From Bdellovibrionales bacterium CG10_big_fil_rev_8_21_14_0_10_45_34 (GTDB lineage: Bacteria > Bdellovibrionota > Bdellovibrionia > Bdellovibrionales > 1-14-0-10-45-34), in the NCBI GenBank assembly GCA_002778785.1, contig PEZS01000010.1:56671-120670 (forward strand): 64,000 bases of DNA. Reading direction: 5' to 3'. The notes under the pieces are model-generated. The model was not told the origin of the DNA, searched no databases, and saw nothing but the letters and a program-made list of their open reading frames with translations. The first letter of the stretch is position 1, and each line of letters opens with the position of its first letter. This document shows, piece by piece, positions 16,370-28,239 of this stretch. Made by a program: the position numbers and the translations under genes.

Positions 16370-16795
16370 ATGGCTAAAAAAGTAACGGGCTACATCAAGC
16401 TTCAGATACCGGCAGGGAAGGCAAATCCAGCGCCTCCCGTTGGACCGGCGCTCGGTCAGCATGGGGTAAACATTATGGAGTTCTGTAAGCAGTTCAATGC
16501 AAGAACCCAAAAGTCAGGAGACACCGTAATCCCTGTGATTATTACGGTGTACCAGGACCGATCGTTTACCTTCGTGACAAAGACGCCTCCAGTATCTGTG
16601 CTGCTTAAACAGGAAATGAAGATACAGAGCGGATCTAAAATGCCTCAGAAGGACAAGATCGGTAAGGTTTCCAAAGCAATAATTAACAAGATTGCCGAAG
16701 TGAAAATGCCCGATCTCAATTGCCACACGGTAGAAGCAGCGGCTCGCCAAGTGGAAGGTACGGCCAAGTCTATGGGACTTGAAATCGCCGATTGA
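16370..16795 (+). CDS. rplK: 50S ribosomal protein L11
   Basis: 141 residues, normal length. The N-terminal domain carries the proline-rich [29 protein letters not shown] segment (thiostrepton-binding region, split here by description only) and the C-terminal domain binds 23S rRNA at the GTPase centre. It stimulates factor-dependent GTP hydrolysis and RelA signalling. GGAGCGGGT precedes the start. rplA follows after 15 bases. Confidence 0.98.
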   Translation: MAKKVTGYIKLQIPAGKANPAPPVGPALGQHGVNIMEFCKQFNARTQKSGDTVIPVIITVYQDRSFTFVTKTPPVSVLLKQEMKIQSGSKMPQKDKIGKVSKAIINKIAEVKMPDLNCHTVEAAARQVEGTAKSMGLEIAD

Positions 16796-16810
16796 GAAAA
16801 GGAGTAAGAA

Positions 16811-17515
16811 ATGCCTACAGGAAAAAGATATAAAGCTGCTGTATCAACAATTGATCGGCAAAAAAAATATGACCCAGCTGATGGGTTGAAACTGGCTATC
16901 GAATCGGCGCTGGCCAAATTCGATGAGAGCATCGATGTTGCGTTCAACTTGGGAGTTGACCCTAAGCAGTCAGACCAACAGGTTCGCGGAGCGGTTTCTC
17001 TTCCAAATGGCCTAGGGAAGACAGTGCGTGTGCTTGTGTTTGCCAAGGGTCCAAAAGAGAACGAAGCAAAAGAGGCGGGAGCTGATTTTGTTGGAGCCGA
17101 CGATTTGATTGAAAAGATTCAAGGTGGTTGGCTGGATTTTGATAAAGTTATTTCAACGCCTGATATGATGGCGACTGTTTCTATGAAGGTAGCCAAAATA
17201 CTTGGGCCCCGCGGACTCATGCCGAATCCTAAATTGGGCACCGTCACTTTTGACGTCGGTCAGGCCGTTTCAGCAGAAAAGAAGGGAAAACTTTCCTTCC
17301 GAGTAGATAAGTTTGGGAACCTTCATGCCACAATCGGAAGAAAGACCATGGGATATGACAAGTTACATGCTAACTTCATGACTCTTCTTAATGCGGTTGT
17401 GAAAGCAAAGCCGAGCACCAGCAAGGGTATTTACCTTCGTGGACTCACAGTGGCCTCCACTATGGGACCTGGTGTTCGATTGGATCCAAGTAAAGCTTCG
17501 GCTTTAGTTGGATAA
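16811..17515 (+). CDS. rplA: 50S ribosomal protein L1
   Basis: 234 residues. Forms the mobile L1 stalk near the E site and represses its own operon. The signature MKVAKILGPRGLMPNPKLGTV (condensed) and the C-terminal PSTSKGIYLRGLTVASTMGPG block are intact. An AAGGAG ribosome site precedes the start. Confidence 0.98.
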   Translation: MPTGKRYKAAVSTIDRQKKYDPADGLKLAIESALAKFDESIDVAFNLGVDPKQSDQQVRGAVSLPNGLGKTVRVLVFAKGPKENEAKEAGADFVGADDLIEKIQGGWLDFDKVISTPDMMATVSMKVAKILGPRGLMPNPKLGTVTFDVGQAVSAEKKGKLSFRVDKFGNLHATIGRKTMGYDKLHANFMTLLNAVVKAKPSTSKGIYLRGLTVASTMGPGVRLDPSKASALVG

Positions 17516-17690
17516 AACTGGTAAAGGTAGTTTATTGAAAATAGTTAAGAGCCATCTTAGAAGCTCGGCGGCCACAGAGCGAGGAGCAATCGCCCGAAAA
17601 GTGCGATCCGGTGCTTTTCAGGCAGAGAGCGATAAAGCAATTAAGGGCCTAGAGTTTTTAGTGGTGGACTCAAATAGAAATATCGCGGTC

Positions 17691-17765
17691 GGAGACAGAA
17701 GGTGCGTAGTGCTTAAGTACACCGGGGAGAGTATCTCTCAGGGTGTGGCCTTCCGAGACGGGCAG
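17691..17765 (+). ncRNA. L10 leader (ribosomal protein autoregulatory RNA)
   Basis: In the 313-base gap between rplA and rplJ I see the conserved pieces of the L10 leader. GGAGACAG-AAGGTGC (17691-17705) lies on one side and GGCCTTCCGAGACG (17747-17760) on the other, with AAGG pairing with CCTT. Internal hairpins (GGTG...CACC, GAGAGTATCTCTC) lie between. The L10(L12)4 complex binds this kink-turn element to repress rplJL translation. A 106-codon open frame also spans the gap, but the leader explains the conservation better. Confidence 0.7.
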
Positions 17766-17828
17766 AAATCTTCAGATATCCTGAGGGTGGCCATGCCGAC
17801 TCCGCGACTTTTAGAAAGGAGGAATTGA

Positions 17829-18353
17829 TTGAACAAAGCCGAAAAAACAGAACAAATCAGCGGCTTGTCCGAGAAGTTCTCCAAGGCTAAAGCGGCATTC
17901 CTTATTGATTTTAAAGGAATGAACGTCGAGCAGGTCACAAATCTTCGTAAGAAGTTGCGATCTGTAGATTCTGAAATGAAGGTTGTTCGTAATACGCTTG
18001 CAAGGCTAGCGCTCAACGACCATCCGGGAATCAAAACAGCCTTAGAGGATTCTTTTGTTGGCACAAATGCAGTGGTCTTTGCTTATGGCGAAGCCAATGA
18101 GCCCGCAAAAACTCTCGCTGACTTTGCAAGCGACGTTGAGCACTTGCAACTTAAGTCGGGTTACATGGACGGAGCTAAGCTGACAGGTGAAGGCGTTAAG
18201 CAATTAGCGGCACTTCCAGGCAAAGATGTTCTGCGTGCACAATTGCTTGGGCTGTTTCAAGCTCCATCGCAAAAGTTTGTACGACAGTTGGCATCTGCTC
18301 CAGAGAGCTTTGCTCGATTGTTGGCAGCGTATCGAGACTCCAAAGGAGCTTGA
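17829..18353 (+). CDS. rplJ: 50S ribosomal protein L10
   Basis: 174 residues. Base of the L7/L12 stalk: the N-terminal domain binds 23S rRNA ([22 protein letters not shown]) and the C-terminal helix binds L12 dimers. TTG start at 17829 set by AGGAGG 6 bases upstream and by the family N-terminus [10 protein letters not shown]. Probably repressed through the leader upstream. Confidence 0.97.
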   Translation: MNKAEKTEQISGLSEKFSKAKAAFLIDFKGMNVEQVTNLRKKLRSVDSEMKVVRNTLARLALNDHPGIKTALEDSFVGTNAVVFAYGEANEPAKTLADFASDVEHLQLKSGYMDGAKLTGEGVKQLAALPGKDVLRAQLLGLFQAPSQKFVRQLASAPESFARLLAAYRDSKGA

Positions 18354-18440
18354 GATCGTGGGCAAATGGTCTTTGCTGAAACAAAGGCCAATGAAGTTTA
18401 AAGAAGAAGTTTGTTAGTTAATTTAAATCGGAGGATAAAA

Positions 18441-18815
18441 ATGTCTCTTAACCAAGAACAAGTCGTTGATTACCTTTCAAGTATGCCAGTTATCGAACTT
18501 GCTAATTTGATCAAAACTCTAGAAGAAAAGTGGGGCGTGAGTGCAGCGGCTCCTGTAGCTGTGGCCGCAGCTGGTGGCGCAGTCGGTGCACCTGTTGAAG
18601 AAAAGACAGAGTTCAATGTTGTTCTAGCAGATGCTGGAGCCAACAAGATCAATGTTATTAAAGAAGTTCGCGCTCTTACTGGACTCGGCCTAAAGGAAGC
18701 AAAAGATCTTGTGGAAGCTGCTCCTAAGGCTGTTAAAGAAGGAGTCGCTAAGGACGAAGCTGAAAAGATCAAAAAAGCTCTTGAAGCTGCTGGAGCTAAA
18801 GTCGAAATCAAGTAG
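18441..18815 (+). CDS. rplL: 50S ribosomal protein L7/L12
   Basis: 124 residues. N-terminal dimerisation domain, an Ala/Gly/Val-rich hinge ([17 protein letters not shown]), and the C-terminal factor-binding domain ([41 protein letters not shown]). GGAGG lies 6 bases before ATG 18441; longer starts upstream have none. It is present in several copies per ribosome and recruits GTPase factors. Confidence 0.98.
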   Translation: MSLNQEQVVDYLSSMPVIELANLIKTLEEKWGVSAAAPVAVAAAGGAVGAPVEEKTEFNVVLADAGANKINVIKEVRALTGLGLKEAKDLVEAAPKAVKEGVAKDEAEKIKKALEAAGAKVEIK

Positions 18816-18846
18816 GCTGTGCTCGAATTATAAGCCTGGTTAGAAA

Positions 18847-18865
18847 GGGGATCTTAGAGGTCCCC
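18847..18865 (+). terminator. Attenuator-type hairpin between rplL and rpoB
   Basis: GGGGATC (18847-18853) pairs with GGTCCCC (18859-18865) around a 5-base loop, followed by AATTTAATTTT. Partial termination or RNase III cutting here would set the known excess of L7/L12 over RpoB. Confidence 0.55.
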
Positions 18866-18898
18866 AATTTAATTTTCATGACATTTTAAGGAGAGTGA

Positions 18899-21800
18899 AT
18901 GTCGACCCCTCTGACCGCCTCGAATCTTCGTTTTCGCCAAAACTTCGCTAAAAACAAGCAAGTGTTAAGCATTCCTAACCTCATAGAGCTGCAAAAGCGC
19001 TCTTATGAAGAGTTTCTTCAAAAGGATGTAGATCCAGACCGTAGATCCGATCTGGGGCTGCAAGGCGTTTTTAAATCGGTATTTCCGATATCTAATTTCA
19101 ACGGGACCTGCAGCTTAGAGTTTGTAGGCTACGTGCTAGAGCCGCCCAAGTATGATGTTGATGAATGTCGCCAAAGAGGAATGACTTTCGCCGCTCCTAT
19201 TAAAGTGACCCTTCGACTCATCGTATTTGACGTTGATGAACATACAGAAGCAAAAAGCATTCGCGATGTAAAAGAGCAAGAGATCTATCTCGGAGAAATT
19301 CCTCTTATGACGACCAATGGTTCGTTCATAATCAATGGAACTGAGCGGGTTGTCGTTAGTCAACTTCATCGCTCGCCGGGGGTCTTCTTTGATCACGATC
19401 AAGGTAAAACCCACGCAGGCGGAAAGCTACTCTATGCAGCCAGAGTGATTCCTTACCGAGGTTCTTGGTTGGATCTTGAATTTGACCAAAAAGATCTTTT
19501 ACACGTTAGAATCGATCGAAGGCGTAAATTTCCGGCGACAATTCTCCTCAAATCGCTAGGTTACTCTGCGGAGCAGCTGCTTGAGTACTTTTACGATTTG
19601 GACAAAGTAACCTTAGAAAAGAACGGAAAAGTTCGCCGCGAACTTTTTATCGAAAGAATGGTAGGGCAGAAGGCCCTAGCAGATATAGTAGATCCGGCTA
19701 GCGGCGAAGTTATCGTAAAGCAGGGTCGACGTATCACCCGTGCTGTAGTTAAGAAGATTCAGAGTATTGATCTAAAAGAGATCGAGATTACCGAAGCAGA
19801 TCTTGTTGGTAAAGTCACCGGCAGCGCCGTAATCGACAAAAAAACAGGCGAAGTGATCGCTGAGGCCAATGAAGATATCACACTTGATATGATCGAGAAG
19901 ATCAGGCTCTCTGGGATCAAAGAACTTAGAGTTATCTTTTTTGATGGCTTGGCCGTTGGACCGTACCTCAGGAACACTCTGCTTGTTGATAAAGTAAACA
20001 ACAAAGAAGAATCATTGGTTGAAATTTATAAGCGCCTTCGTCCAGGCGAGCCGCCAACTCCCGAGGCTGCGCAGGAATACTTTCGGCGCTTATTCTTTGA
20101 TCCTGAAACCTATGACCTTAGCGAAGTAGGTAGGCTTAAAATTAATCATCGCTTTGGTATAACGCTAGAAGAGTGTCCTCTCACTCACAGGACTCTGACA
20201 GAGAAAGATATTCTCAGTGTTGTTAAGACGCTTATTGACCTTAAAAACGGTCGGGGACAAGTCGATGATATCGATCATTTGGGTAACAGGCGAATTCGAA
20301 GCGTCGGCGAGCTTTTAGAAAACCAATACCGCATAGGTTTGGTGCGAATGGAGCGAGCGATTCGCGAGAGAATGAGCATACAAGATATCGAAACGATGAT
20401 GCCACATGATCTTGTGAACGCGAAGCCCGTCAACGCCGTTGTGAAAGAGTTTTTCGGATCCAGTCAGCTTTCACAGTTTATGGACCAAACGAATCCTCTT
20501 TCAGAAATCACCCACAAAAGACGTCTTTCAGCTTTGGGACCGGGTGGATTGACCAGAGATAGAGCGGGCTTTGAGGTTCGTGACGTACATCCAACTCACT
20601 ACGGTCGTATCTGTCCGATTGAAACTCCAGAAGGTCCGAACATTGGTTTGATTGCGTCACTAGCGACTTATGCGCGCATTAACCAGTACGGTTTTATCGA
20701 GACGCCTTATCGCCGAGTTGAGAACGGATCAGTATCCCGGGACATTAACTATTTGTCGGCTCTAGAAGAGCAAGGCCACGTTATTGCGCAAGCCGAGAAA
20801 GTTGACCAGTTTGAAGATGCGGACTCCGCCGATGTATTTAACGTTCGAGTGGACGGAGAATATGAAACTGTTGAGAAGAATCGCGTAACTCTCATGGACG
20901 TTTCTCCAAGTCAGCTAGTATCTATTGCGGCTTCTTTGATTCCGTTTCTTGAGCACGATGACGCTAACCGAGCCTTGATGGGTTCAAACATGCAACGCCA
21001 GGCGGTGCCTCTTTTGAGAAACCGAGCTCCTCTGGTTGGTACCGGCGTTGAGCGACTTGTAGCCAGAGATTCTGGTACGAGCGTCGTGGCCTCCCACGAT
21101 GGTATCGTCGAAGAACTAGATGCTGCTCGTATTGTCGTGCGAAGATTTGCAAAAGGTGGTGGTCTAGGGGCTAACGTTGATATTTACAATTTAACCAAAT
21201 ATCAGCGAACTAATCAGAATACTTGTTTTAATCAAAAGCCAATAGTCAGGCACAATGATGTTGTCAAAGCGGGCGATATCATCGCTGACGGGCCGGCTAC
21301 GGAGCTCGGCGAATTGGCGCTAGGTCAAAACGTGCTTGTCGCCTTTATGCCTTGGATGGGCTATAACTTCGAAGACTCTATTTTGATATCTGAAAAGTTG
21401 ATTAAAGAAGACACATTTACCTCTATACACATTGAAGAATTTGAATGTATTGCTCGAGATACGAAGCTAGGTAAAGAAGAGATCTCTCGTGATATTGCTA
21501 ATGTCGGCGAAGAGGCTCTTAAAGATCTCGATTCCAGCGGTATTGTAAGAATCGGTGCCGAGGTAAAACCTGGCGACATTCTTGTTGGTAAAGTGACACC
21601 AAAAGGCGAGACGCAACTTTCTCCAGAAGAAAAACTTTTAAGAGCTATCTTTGGAGAAAAGGCAGGCGATGTGAGAGACACTTCACTTCGTGTTCCGTCG
21701 GGCGTTTATGGAACCATTATAGATGCGCAGGTTTATAGCCGAGAAGGTCCGGGCAAAGACGAACGTTTGAAAGCAATTATCGAGAGCAAAAAGAAGAAGC

Positions 21801-23044
21801 TCGAGAAAGACTTTGCTGTCGAACAAAACGTTATAAAAAACAACGCTCTTGATAAACTTAAGGAAATTCTGGTCGGGAAAAATACGACTGGTATACTTTT
21901 AAGTGAAGACGGGACCGAGAAACTTCTCAGTAAAGGGCAGGCGATTACTGGCGAGGACTTAGAAGCTGTACCATTTGAGCTTTTAAGTTATGTACCGTTA
22001 GAGCCTGACCTAGAATACCAAGTTACCCGCATTGCCGAGGGCGCTCGCAATCAATTAGAAGCCATACGCATGGTATTTAACGAAAAGATTGAGCGTCTCA
22101 ATAAGGGTGACGAGTTACCTCCGGGTGTTATCAAGATGGTGAAAGTTTATATCGCCATTAAGAGAAAGCTTCAGGTCGGAGATAAGTTTGCAGGACGCCA
22201 CGGAAACAAGGGCGTGATCTCAAAGATTATGGCCGAGGAGGATATGCCATATTTAGCGGACGGCACGCCCGTGGATATGGTACTAAACCCCCTAGGTGTT
22301 CCTTCTCGAATGAACATCGGTCAGATTTTGGAAACCCATCTAGGCTGGGCGGCACGTCACCTTGGCAAGCAAATCGAAGAATATTTAAAAGCGAATGATT
22401 TTACTCAGGCTAAGCAGACATTGAAGTCGATCTTTGATGACTCAGACTTGCAGGGTAAGATTTCCGAGATGGATGCTGAGAGCTTTAAAAGGTTTAAGAC
22501 ATCCATCAAAGACGGAGTACATCTGGCAACCCCTGTTTTTGACGGGGCAGAAGAAGCAGAGATAAAGGGGCTTCTTGAAAAAGCTGGGCTTCCAAAGCGC
22601 GGACAGACAATTCTCTTTGACGGAAGAACAGGGGAGACGTTTGAAAACCCTGTTACAGTTGGAGTGATGTACATGTTGAAACTTCACCACTTGGTGGAAG
22701 AAAAAATTCATGCGCGATCGATTGGACCTTACTCGCTTGTTTCTCAGCAGCCTCTGGGTGGTAAAGCTCAGTTCGGTGGTCAGAGATTGGGAGAGATGGA
22801 AGTTTGGGCCATCGAAGCCTATGGTGCGGCTTATTCACTTCAAGAATTCCTCACCGTCAAATCAGATGACGTTGCAGGTAGAACGAGAATGTATGAGAGC
22901 ATCGTAAGGGGTGATTATGTATTAGAGCCAGGACTGCCGGAGTCGTTTAACGTTCTAGTAAAAGAACTCCAAAGCTTGGCGCTGAATGTGGAGATGATTG
23001 AGTCAGATATTCTGACTGAAGCTCCGCGGATGCTTGAGCAGTAG
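18899..23044 (+). CDS. rpoB: DNA-directed RNA polymerase subunit beta
   Basis: 1381 residues, full length. The rifampicin region ([22 protein letters not shown], described in two parts: [10 protein letters not shown] and [11 protein letters not shown]) and [20 protein letters not shown] have the wild-type residues. The catalytic-side segments [13 protein letters not shown] and [13 protein letters not shown] are also intact, as is the C-terminal clamp segment [18 protein letters not shown] that contacts RpoC. AAGGAGA precedes ATG 18899. Confidence 0.99.
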   Translation: MSTPLTASNLRFRQNFAKNKQVLSIPNLIELQKRSYEEFLQKDVDPDRRSDLGLQGVFKSVFPISNFNGTCSLEFVGYVLEPPKYDVDECRQRGMTFAAPIKVTLRLIVFDVDEHTEAKSIRDVKEQEIYLGEIPLMTTNGSFIINGTERVVVSQLHRSPGVFFDHDQGKTHAGGKLLYAARVIPYRGSWLDLEFDQKDLLHVRIDRRRKFPATILLKSLGYSAEQLLEYFYDLDKVTLEKNGKVRRELFIERMVGQKALADIVDPASGEVIVKQGRRITRAVVKKIQSIDLKEIEITEADLVGKVTGSAVIDKKTGEVIAEANEDITLDMIEKIRLSGIKELRVIFFDGLAVGPYLRNTLLVDKVNNKEESLVEIYKRLRPGEPPTPEAAQEYFRRLFFDPETYDLSEVGRLKINHRFGITLEECPLTHRTLTEKDILSVVKTLIDLKNGRGQVDDIDHLGNRRIRSVGELLENQYRIGLVRMERAIRERMSIQDIETMMPHDLVNAKPVNAVVKEFFGSSQLSQFMDQTNPLSEITHKRRLSALGPGGLTRDRAGFEVRDVHPTHYGRICPIETPEGPNIGLIASLATYARINQYGFIETPYRRVENGSVSRDINYLSALEEQGHVIAQAEKVDQFEDADSADVFNVRVDGEYETVEKNRVTLMDVSPSQLVSIAASLIPFLEHDDANRALMGSNMQRQAVPLLRNRAPLVGTGVERLVARDSGTSVVASHDGIVEELDAARIVVRRFAKGGGLGANVDIYNLTKYQRTNQNTCFNQKPIVRHNDVVKAGDIIADGPATELGELALGQNVLVAFMPWMGYNFEDSILISEKLIKEDTFTSIHIEEFECIARDTKLGKEEISRDIANVGEEALKDLDSSGIVRIGAEVKPGDILVGKVTPKGETQLSPEEKLLRAIFGEKAGDVRDTSLRVPSGVYGTIIDAQVYSREGPGKDERLKAIIESKKKKLEKDFAVEQNVIKNNALDKLKEILVGKNTTGILLSEDGTEKLLSKGQAITGEDLEAVPFELLSYVPLEPDLEYQVTRIAEGARNQLEAIRMVFNEKIERLNKGDELPPGVIKMVKVYIAIKRKLQVGDKFAGRHGNKGVISKIMAEEDMPYLADGTPVDMVLNPLGVPSRMNIGQILETHLGWAARHLGKQIEEYLKANDFTQAKQTLKSIFDDSDLQGKISEMDAESFKRFKTSIKDGVHLATPVFDGAEEAEIKGLLEKAGLPKRGQTILFDGRTGETFENPVTVGVMYMLKLHHLVEEKIHARSIGPYSLVSQQPLGGKAQFGGQRLGEMEVWAIEAYGAAYSLQEFLTVKSDDVAGRTRMYESIVRGDYVLEPGLPESFNVLVKELQSLALNVEMIESDILTEAPRMLEQ

Positions 23045-23054
23045 CGGTATAAAG

Positions 23055-23080
23055 GGCCTTGATCATTTGTGGTTAAGGCC
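23055..23080 (+). other. Hairpin between rpoB and rpoC
   Basis: GGCCTT (23055-23060) pairs perfectly with AAGGCC (23075-23080). No T-run follows, so a processing or stability element is likelier than a terminator. Confidence 0.4.
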
Positions 23081-23138
23081 TTCAGTAAGTGTGCTTAGCG
23101 TTTTTAAAAGGAATTGAGTACGAAATAGGAGATTTAAG

Positions 23139-26100
23139 TTGAAAGACCTTCTTAATTTTTTTGATAAGCCAAAGGATCCTCTAGCGTTTAATTCGGTAAG
23201 GATTTCCTTGGCTTCACCTGAAATGATCAGAAAATGGTCGCACGGCGAAGTGAAGAAGCCTGAGACAATCAATTATCGGACGTTTAAACCTGAGCGTGAT
23301 GGTTTGTTTTGTGCAAAGATTTTTGGGCCAATTAAAGACTACGAGTGTCTTTGCGGCAAATACAAGAGAATGAAATATCGTGGTGTTGTTTGTGAAAAGT
23401 GCGGAGTAGAGGTAACGCAGTCAAAAGTTCGCCGAGAGCGCATGGGCCATATTGAGCTAGCAACACCTGTAGCTCACATTTGGTTTTTGAGATCGCTACC
23501 GAGCAGAATTGGTAACCTTCTCAATCTCACTTTGAAAGACGTAGAGAGAATTCTCTACTGTGAGGCTTACGTCGTAGTTGATCCAGTAGAAACGGCTCTT
23601 CAAGAGGGGCAGGTTCTGACTGAAGAGGCGTACGAACAAGCGCTCAGCGAATATGGTCCGAACTTCAAATCAGAAATGGGCGGAGACGCGATCAGAGAAC
23701 TACTCAGAAAAGTGGATCCAGAATACCTTTCGCGTAAGCTTCGTTTAGAGATTAAACAAACTAATTCGGAAGCCCAGATTAAAAAACTGACAAAGCGACT
23801 GAAAGTCGTCGAGGCATTTAGAAATTCGATCAACAAGCCCGAGTGGATGATGCTTGATGTGATTCCCGTCATCCCACCTGACTTGCGACCACTTGTGCCT
23901 TTGGACGGCGGACGATTTGCGACCTCCGATCTTAACGATCTTTATCGACGCGTAATTAACCGAAATAACCGTTTAAAGAAGCTCCAAGAGCTAAGTGCTC
24001 CAAGTATCATTATTCGAAACGAAAAGCGTATGCTTCAGGAGTCGGTGGATGCTCTTTTTGATAATGGACGAAGGGGTAAAACGTTTACCGGTCCAAATAA
24101 ACGTCCGCTACGCTCTTTGAGTGATATGCTGAAGGGCAAACATGGGCGCTTTAGACAGAACCTTCTTGGTAAGCGTGTGGACTACTCTGGTCGTTCGGTT
24201 ATTGTCGTAGGGCCTACATTAAAGCTCCATCAGTGCGGACTTCCTAAGAAAATGGCACTCGAACTCTTTAAGCCTTTTGTTTACAATAAATTAGAAGAAA
24301 AGGGTTTTGCCTCAACCATCAAGTTCGCGAAGAAAATGGTGGAGATGGAAGAAGTAGAAGTTTGGGACATTCTCTCTGAAGTGGTAAAAGAGCACCCTGT
24401 TCTACTTAACCGAGCGCCAACTCTTCATAGACTCGGAATTCAAGCCTTTGAACCGGTGCTACTAGAAGGTAAAGCTATTCAGCTACATCCTCTTGTGTGT
24501 CAGGCATTCAACGCGGATTTCGACGGTGACCAGATGGCGGTTCACGTACCTCTTTCGATTGAGGCTCAAGTAGAAGCGCGCGTTCTGATGATGTCTACAA
24601 ACAACATCTTGAGCCCGGCAAATGGAAGGCCAATTATCAATCCGAGCCAAGACATTGTTTTGGGCATATACTGGATGACTCGTATTCGCCCGGGCGCTCT
24701 TGGGACTAATAAGAAATTTTCTAATACAGACGAAATCATATACGCCTATGAAAATGGGCATGTTGATCTTCAGGCAGCAGTTAAATGCAGAATAAAGGGA
24801 AAGGTCTACGACACATCTGTTGGGCGAGCTTTGCTTTCAGATATTGTTCCTGATGATGTTCCTTATGATCATGTCAATCAGGTCATGACAAAGAAGCAGA
24901 TCGCTAATCTTGTGGACATTTCATTCCGACTTGCTGGAGCAAAGGCGACTGTGCTTCTTGCTGATAAAATCATGCAGCTTGGTTTCCGTTATTCAACTAA
25001 AGCGGGGATATCCATTTGCATCGATGACATGGTGATACCTGATACCAAAGCGACAATGATTTCAAAGACAGAGACTCAGGTTAAAGAGTTTCAGAGACAA
25101 TACGATGAAGGTCTTCTTACCGACGGTGAAAGATATAACCGTGTTGTGGACTTATGGGCACAGACGGGTGATCGAGTCGCCAAAGAAATGATGTCGAGAA
25201 TCGAAAAGCAAACCTTCGAAGTGGCTGGCAAAAAAGAAGAAGGCCCGAGCTTTAACTCCATTTTTATCATGGCTGACTCTGGGGCCCGGGGTTCTGCCGC
25301 TCAGATCAGACAGCTCGCTGGTATGCGAGGATTGATGGCAAAACCGTCTGGGGAGATTATAGAGGCTCCGATTACTGCTAACTTTCGAGAGGGACTGTCA
25401 GTTCTTCAGTACTTCACCTCGACTCACGGAGCACGAAAAGGTCTTGCGGATACGGCTTTGAAAACGGCTAACTCGGGATACCTTACAAGAAGACTTGTGG
25501 ACGTTGCTCAAGACAGTATTGTTATTGAGACTGACTGCGGGACATCAGAGGGAATGAAGATATCTGCTCTACTTGAGGGCGGCGAAATTATCCAGCCGTT
25601 GGGCGACAGAATTCTTGGTCGCGTGGCTCTACAGGAAGTTCTCGACCCTGTAACCAACGATGTTATCGTTAATGCAAATCAAGAGATCCGAGAAGATCAC
25701 GTAAGCCGGATTGAAGAAACTGGAATCGAAGAGGTAGAGATTCGATCAGTTCTTACTTGTAATACTCGCGGCGGAGTCTGCATTTATTGTTATGGCCGTG
25801 ATTTGGCCAGAGGAAACATGGTCAATCTTGGTGAGGCTGTGGGTATTATTGCTGCACAGTCGATCGGAGAGCCTGGCACTCAGTTGACAATGAGAACATT
25901 CCACCTTGGTGGTACGGCGACCCGAGCTGTTGAGCAGTCCGTCCATGAGGCCCGCCACGAAGGTACTGTAAAATTCAAAGACATCCATGCTGTTGATAAC
26001 AAAGATGGCAAGCTAACCGTTATGAATAGAAGCGGCGAAATAGTTGTGATTGATGTCTCTGGCCGAGAAAGGGATCGTTTCAAGATTGTCTATGGAGCGA

Positions 26101-27266
26101 TGATAAATGTTCGAGAGGGCGACACCGTTCAGCGTGGTACTGTCATTGCAGAATGGGATCCGTATGCGAATCCGATCATTTCTGAAGTGTCGGGTCGTAT
26201 CAACTTCAAGGACATCGAAGAAGGTATCACAATGGTTGAGCAGGTGGATCCCGTATCTGGATTCTCAACTCGCGTGATCACGGAAAGTAAAGATAGCGAA
26301 ATTAAACCGACCGTATATTTAACAGATGCGGACGGGAACGAAATGAAGCTTCCGGGTCGAGATATTCCAGTTCGTTATATCATACCAGTTGGAGCTCAGT
26401 TGCTTGTAGCAGAAGGACAGGAGATCCACGCCGGAGAAGTTCTTGCAAAAATTCAGCGAGAGACAAGTAAAACAAGGGATATCACTGGAGGTCTTCCTAG
26501 GGTTGCTGAGTTATTTGAAGCTCGAAAGCCGAAGGAAGCAGCGATTATTACTGAAGACGACGGCTATGTGAGCTTTGGTAAAGACTTAAAGGGCAAACAG
26601 AGAGTTATTGTGACTCCAGAGATAGGTGAGTCCAAAGAGTATTTGATTCCAAAAGGCAAGCATATTGCTGTAAGAGAAGGCGAATTTGTAAGAGCTGGTG
26701 AGGCTCTTATGGATGGACCAATTAACCCGCACGACATATTAAAGGTGCGTGGGGATGCGGCATTGGCAGCATATCTTGTTAACGAAGTTCAAGAGGTTTA
26801 CCGACTTCAGGGTGTGTCAATTAACGACAAACATATCGAGATAATCGTTCGGCAAATGCTCCGCCGCGTGAAAATTCTTGATGCGGGCGACACAAGGTTC
26901 TTAGTGGGTGAGCAGGTTGAACGGTACGAGTTTGAGCAAGAGAACATTAAAGTGAAAAGAGAGGGAGGCGAAGAGGCTAAAGCTGACCCCCTCCTTCTTG
27001 GTATCACCAAGGCGTCTCTTAGCACTGACAGCTGGATTTCAGCGGCCTCGTTCCAGGAAACCACAAAAGTGCTTACAGAAGCTGCTATTCAGTCGCGAAC
27101 TGACGGACTTAAGGGGCTTAAAGAAAGTATTATTATGGGAAGGCTTGTTCCTGCGGGTACGGGGCTTCCGGCCTACAAGAAGTGGCCAGTTATTGTTGCC
27201 GACGGGGAGGACTACCCTCTTCCGATGGCTAAAAGAAATGAAGGATTACCTATTCATCACGGCTAA
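23139..27266 (+). CDS. rpoC: DNA-directed RNA polymerase subunit beta'
   Basis: 1375 residues. The N-terminal zinc ribbon ([20 protein letters not shown]), the active-site [12 protein letters not shown] that holds the catalytic magnesium, the bridge-helix/trigger-loop region ([18 protein letters not shown], then FHLGGTATR), and the second zinc site ([13 protein letters not shown] with upstream Cys) are all present. TTG start at 23139 with AGGAGA upstream. An internal stretch after FHLGGTAT is typical of the long proteobacterial beta'. Confidence 0.99.
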   Translation: MKDLLNFFDKPKDPLAFNSVRISLASPEMIRKWSHGEVKKPETINYRTFKPERDGLFCAKIFGPIKDYECLCGKYKRMKYRGVVCEKCGVEVTQSKVRRERMGHIELATPVAHIWFLRSLPSRIGNLLNLTLKDVERILYCEAYVVVDPVETALQEGQVLTEEAYEQALSEYGPNFKSEMGGDAIRELLRKVDPEYLSRKLRLEIKQTNSEAQIKKLTKRLKVVEAFRNSINKPEWMMLDVIPVIPPDLRPLVPLDGGRFATSDLNDLYRRVINRNNRLKKLQELSAPSIIIRNEKRMLQESVDALFDNGRRGKTFTGPNKRPLRSLSDMLKGKHGRFRQNLLGKRVDYSGRSVIVVGPTLKLHQCGLPKKMALELFKPFVYNKLEEKGFASTIKFAKKMVEMEEVEVWDILSEVVKEHPVLLNRAPTLHRLGIQAFEPVLLEGKAIQLHPLVCQAFNADFDGDQMAVHVPLSIEAQVEARVLMMSTNNILSPANGRPIINPSQDIVLGIYWMTRIRPGALGTNKKFSNTDEIIYAYENGHVDLQAAVKCRIKGKVYDTSVGRALLSDIVPDDVPYDHVNQVMTKKQIANLVDISFRLAGAKATVLLADKIMQLGFRYSTKAGISICIDDMVIPDTKATMISKTETQVKEFQRQYDEGLLTDGERYNRVVDLWAQTGDRVAKEMMSRIEKQTFEVAGKKEEGPSFNSIFIMADSGARGSAAQIRQLAGMRGLMAKPSGEIIEAPITANFREGLSVLQYFTSTHGARKGLADTALKTANSGYLTRRLVDVAQDSIVIETDCGTSEGMKISALLEGGEIIQPLGDRILGRVALQEVLDPVTNDVIVNANQEIREDHVSRIEETGIEEVEIRSVLTCNTRGGVCIYCYGRDLARGNMVNLGEAVGIIAAQSIGEPGTQLTMRTFHLGGTATRAVEQSVHEARHEGTVKFKDIHAVDNKDGKLTVMNRSGEIVVIDVSGRERDRFKIVYGAMINVREGDTVQRGTVIAEWDPYANPIISEVSGRINFKDIEEGITMVEQVDPVSGFSTRVITESKDSEIKPTVYLTDADGNEMKLPGRDIPVRYIIPVGAQLLVAEGQEIHAGEVLAKIQRETSKTRDITGGLPRVAELFEARKPKEAAIITEDDGYVSFGKDLKGKQRVIVTPEIGESKEYLIPKGKHIAVREGEFVRAGEALMDGPINPHDILKVRGDAALAAYLVNEVQEVYRLQGVSINDKHIEIIVRQMLRRVKILDAGDTRFLVGEQVERYEFEQENIKVKREGGEEAKADPLLLGITKASLSTDSWISAASFQETTKVLTEAAIQSRTDGLKGLKESIIMGRLVPAGTGLPAYKKWPVIVADGEDYPLPMAKRNEGLPIHHG

Positions 27267-27332
27267 CCCGTTCTTGACGGGAGCCCAATGAGGGTTTAGA
27301 TTTTCGGACTTTATTGAAGGCAGAGGAGAGAT

Positions 27333-27707
27333 ATGCCAACTATTAACCAGTTGATTCGAAGCGAGCGCAAAGTTCAGAAGAATCGGACAAAATCACCGGC
27401 TCTGACAAGATGTCCTCAAAGGCGCGGTGTTTGCACTCGCGTTTATACGACGACACCAAAGAAGCCAAACTCCGCTTTGAGAAAAGTTGCGAGGGTGCGA
27501 TTGTCAAATGGGTACGAGGTGACTTCTTACATTCCTGGTATCGGACATAACCTTCAGGAGCACAGTGTGGTCTTGATACGTGGAGGAAGGGTCAAAGATC
27601 TTCCCGGAGTTCGGTATCACATTGTTCGGGGTGTATTAGATACCCAAGGTGTCAATAATAGGATGAATAGCCGCTCCAAGTACGGAACAAAAAAACCGAA
27701 GAAATAG
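27333..27707 (+). CDS. rpsL: 30S ribosomal protein S12
   Basis: 124 residues. Decoding-centre protein. [15 protein letters not shown] and [16 protein letters not shown] carry the lysines that are wild type in streptomycin-sensitive bacteria. First gene of the str group; a CCCGT/ACGGG hairpin lies in the gap after rpoC. Confidence 0.99.
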   Translation: MPTINQLIRSERKVQKNRTKSPALTRCPQRRGVCTRVYTTTPKKPNSALRKVARVRLSNGYEVTSYIPGIGHNLQEHSVVLIRGGRVKDLPGVRYHIVRGVLDTQGVNNRMNSRSKYGTKKPKK

Positions 27708-27746
27708 TATTAGCGTTTAGGTTTGTTGAGATAGGAAAGAAAGAAT

Positions 27747-28220
27747 ATGTCGAGAAGAAAAGGTAATTACAAAAGAGAAGTGATTGCAGACCCGCTTTAT
27801 GACGATGTTGTAATGGCTAAGTTCATCAACACAGTCATGATAGATGGCAAGAAGAGTCTAGCTCAGACGATTCTTTATTCGGCTCTTGATGAGCTTAAAA
27901 ACAAGGTGCCGGGTGAGCCGCCGATGACGGTGTTTAAAAAGGCTGTGGAAAATGTGAAGCCAGCGCTTGAGGTTCGATCCAGGCGAGTTGGCGGAGCGAC
28001 TTATCAGGTGCCTGTCGACGTGAGACCAAGTCGCAGACTCACTCTTGCGATGAGGTGGCTTGTTTTAAATGCACGAGCTCGGGGCGAGAAAACTATGGCA
28101 CTGCGTTTAGCTTCAGAGTTAGCCGATGCGTATAACAGCAGGGGTAACTCCATTAAGAAGCGCGAAGACGTACACAAAATGGCTGAATCGAATAAGGCGT
28201 TTGCTCACTACATGTGGTAG
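27747..28220 (+). CDS. rpsG: 30S ribosomal protein S7
   Basis: 157 residues, normal length. Primary binder of the 3' major domain of 16S rRNA, at the E site. Recognisable segments are [34 protein letters not shown] and the C-terminal [20 protein letters not shown]. Confidence 0.99.
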   Translation: MSRRKGNYKREVIADPLYDDVVMAKFINTVMIDGKKSLAQTILYSALDELKNKVPGEPPMTVFKKAVENVKPALEVRSRRVGGATYQVPVDVRPSRRLTLAMRWLVLNARARGEKTMALRLASELADAYNSRGNSIKKREDVHKMAESNKAFAHYMW

Positions 28221-28239
28221 ATGAGAAACGACATCTTAG

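Noticed and set aside
17508..17828. 106-codon open frame exactly filling the rplA-rplJ gap
   Set aside because: It begins with a TTG inside the rplA end, matches no family, and overlaps clear L10-leader signatures (AGACAG...CCTTCCGAGA). The leader is the better explanation.
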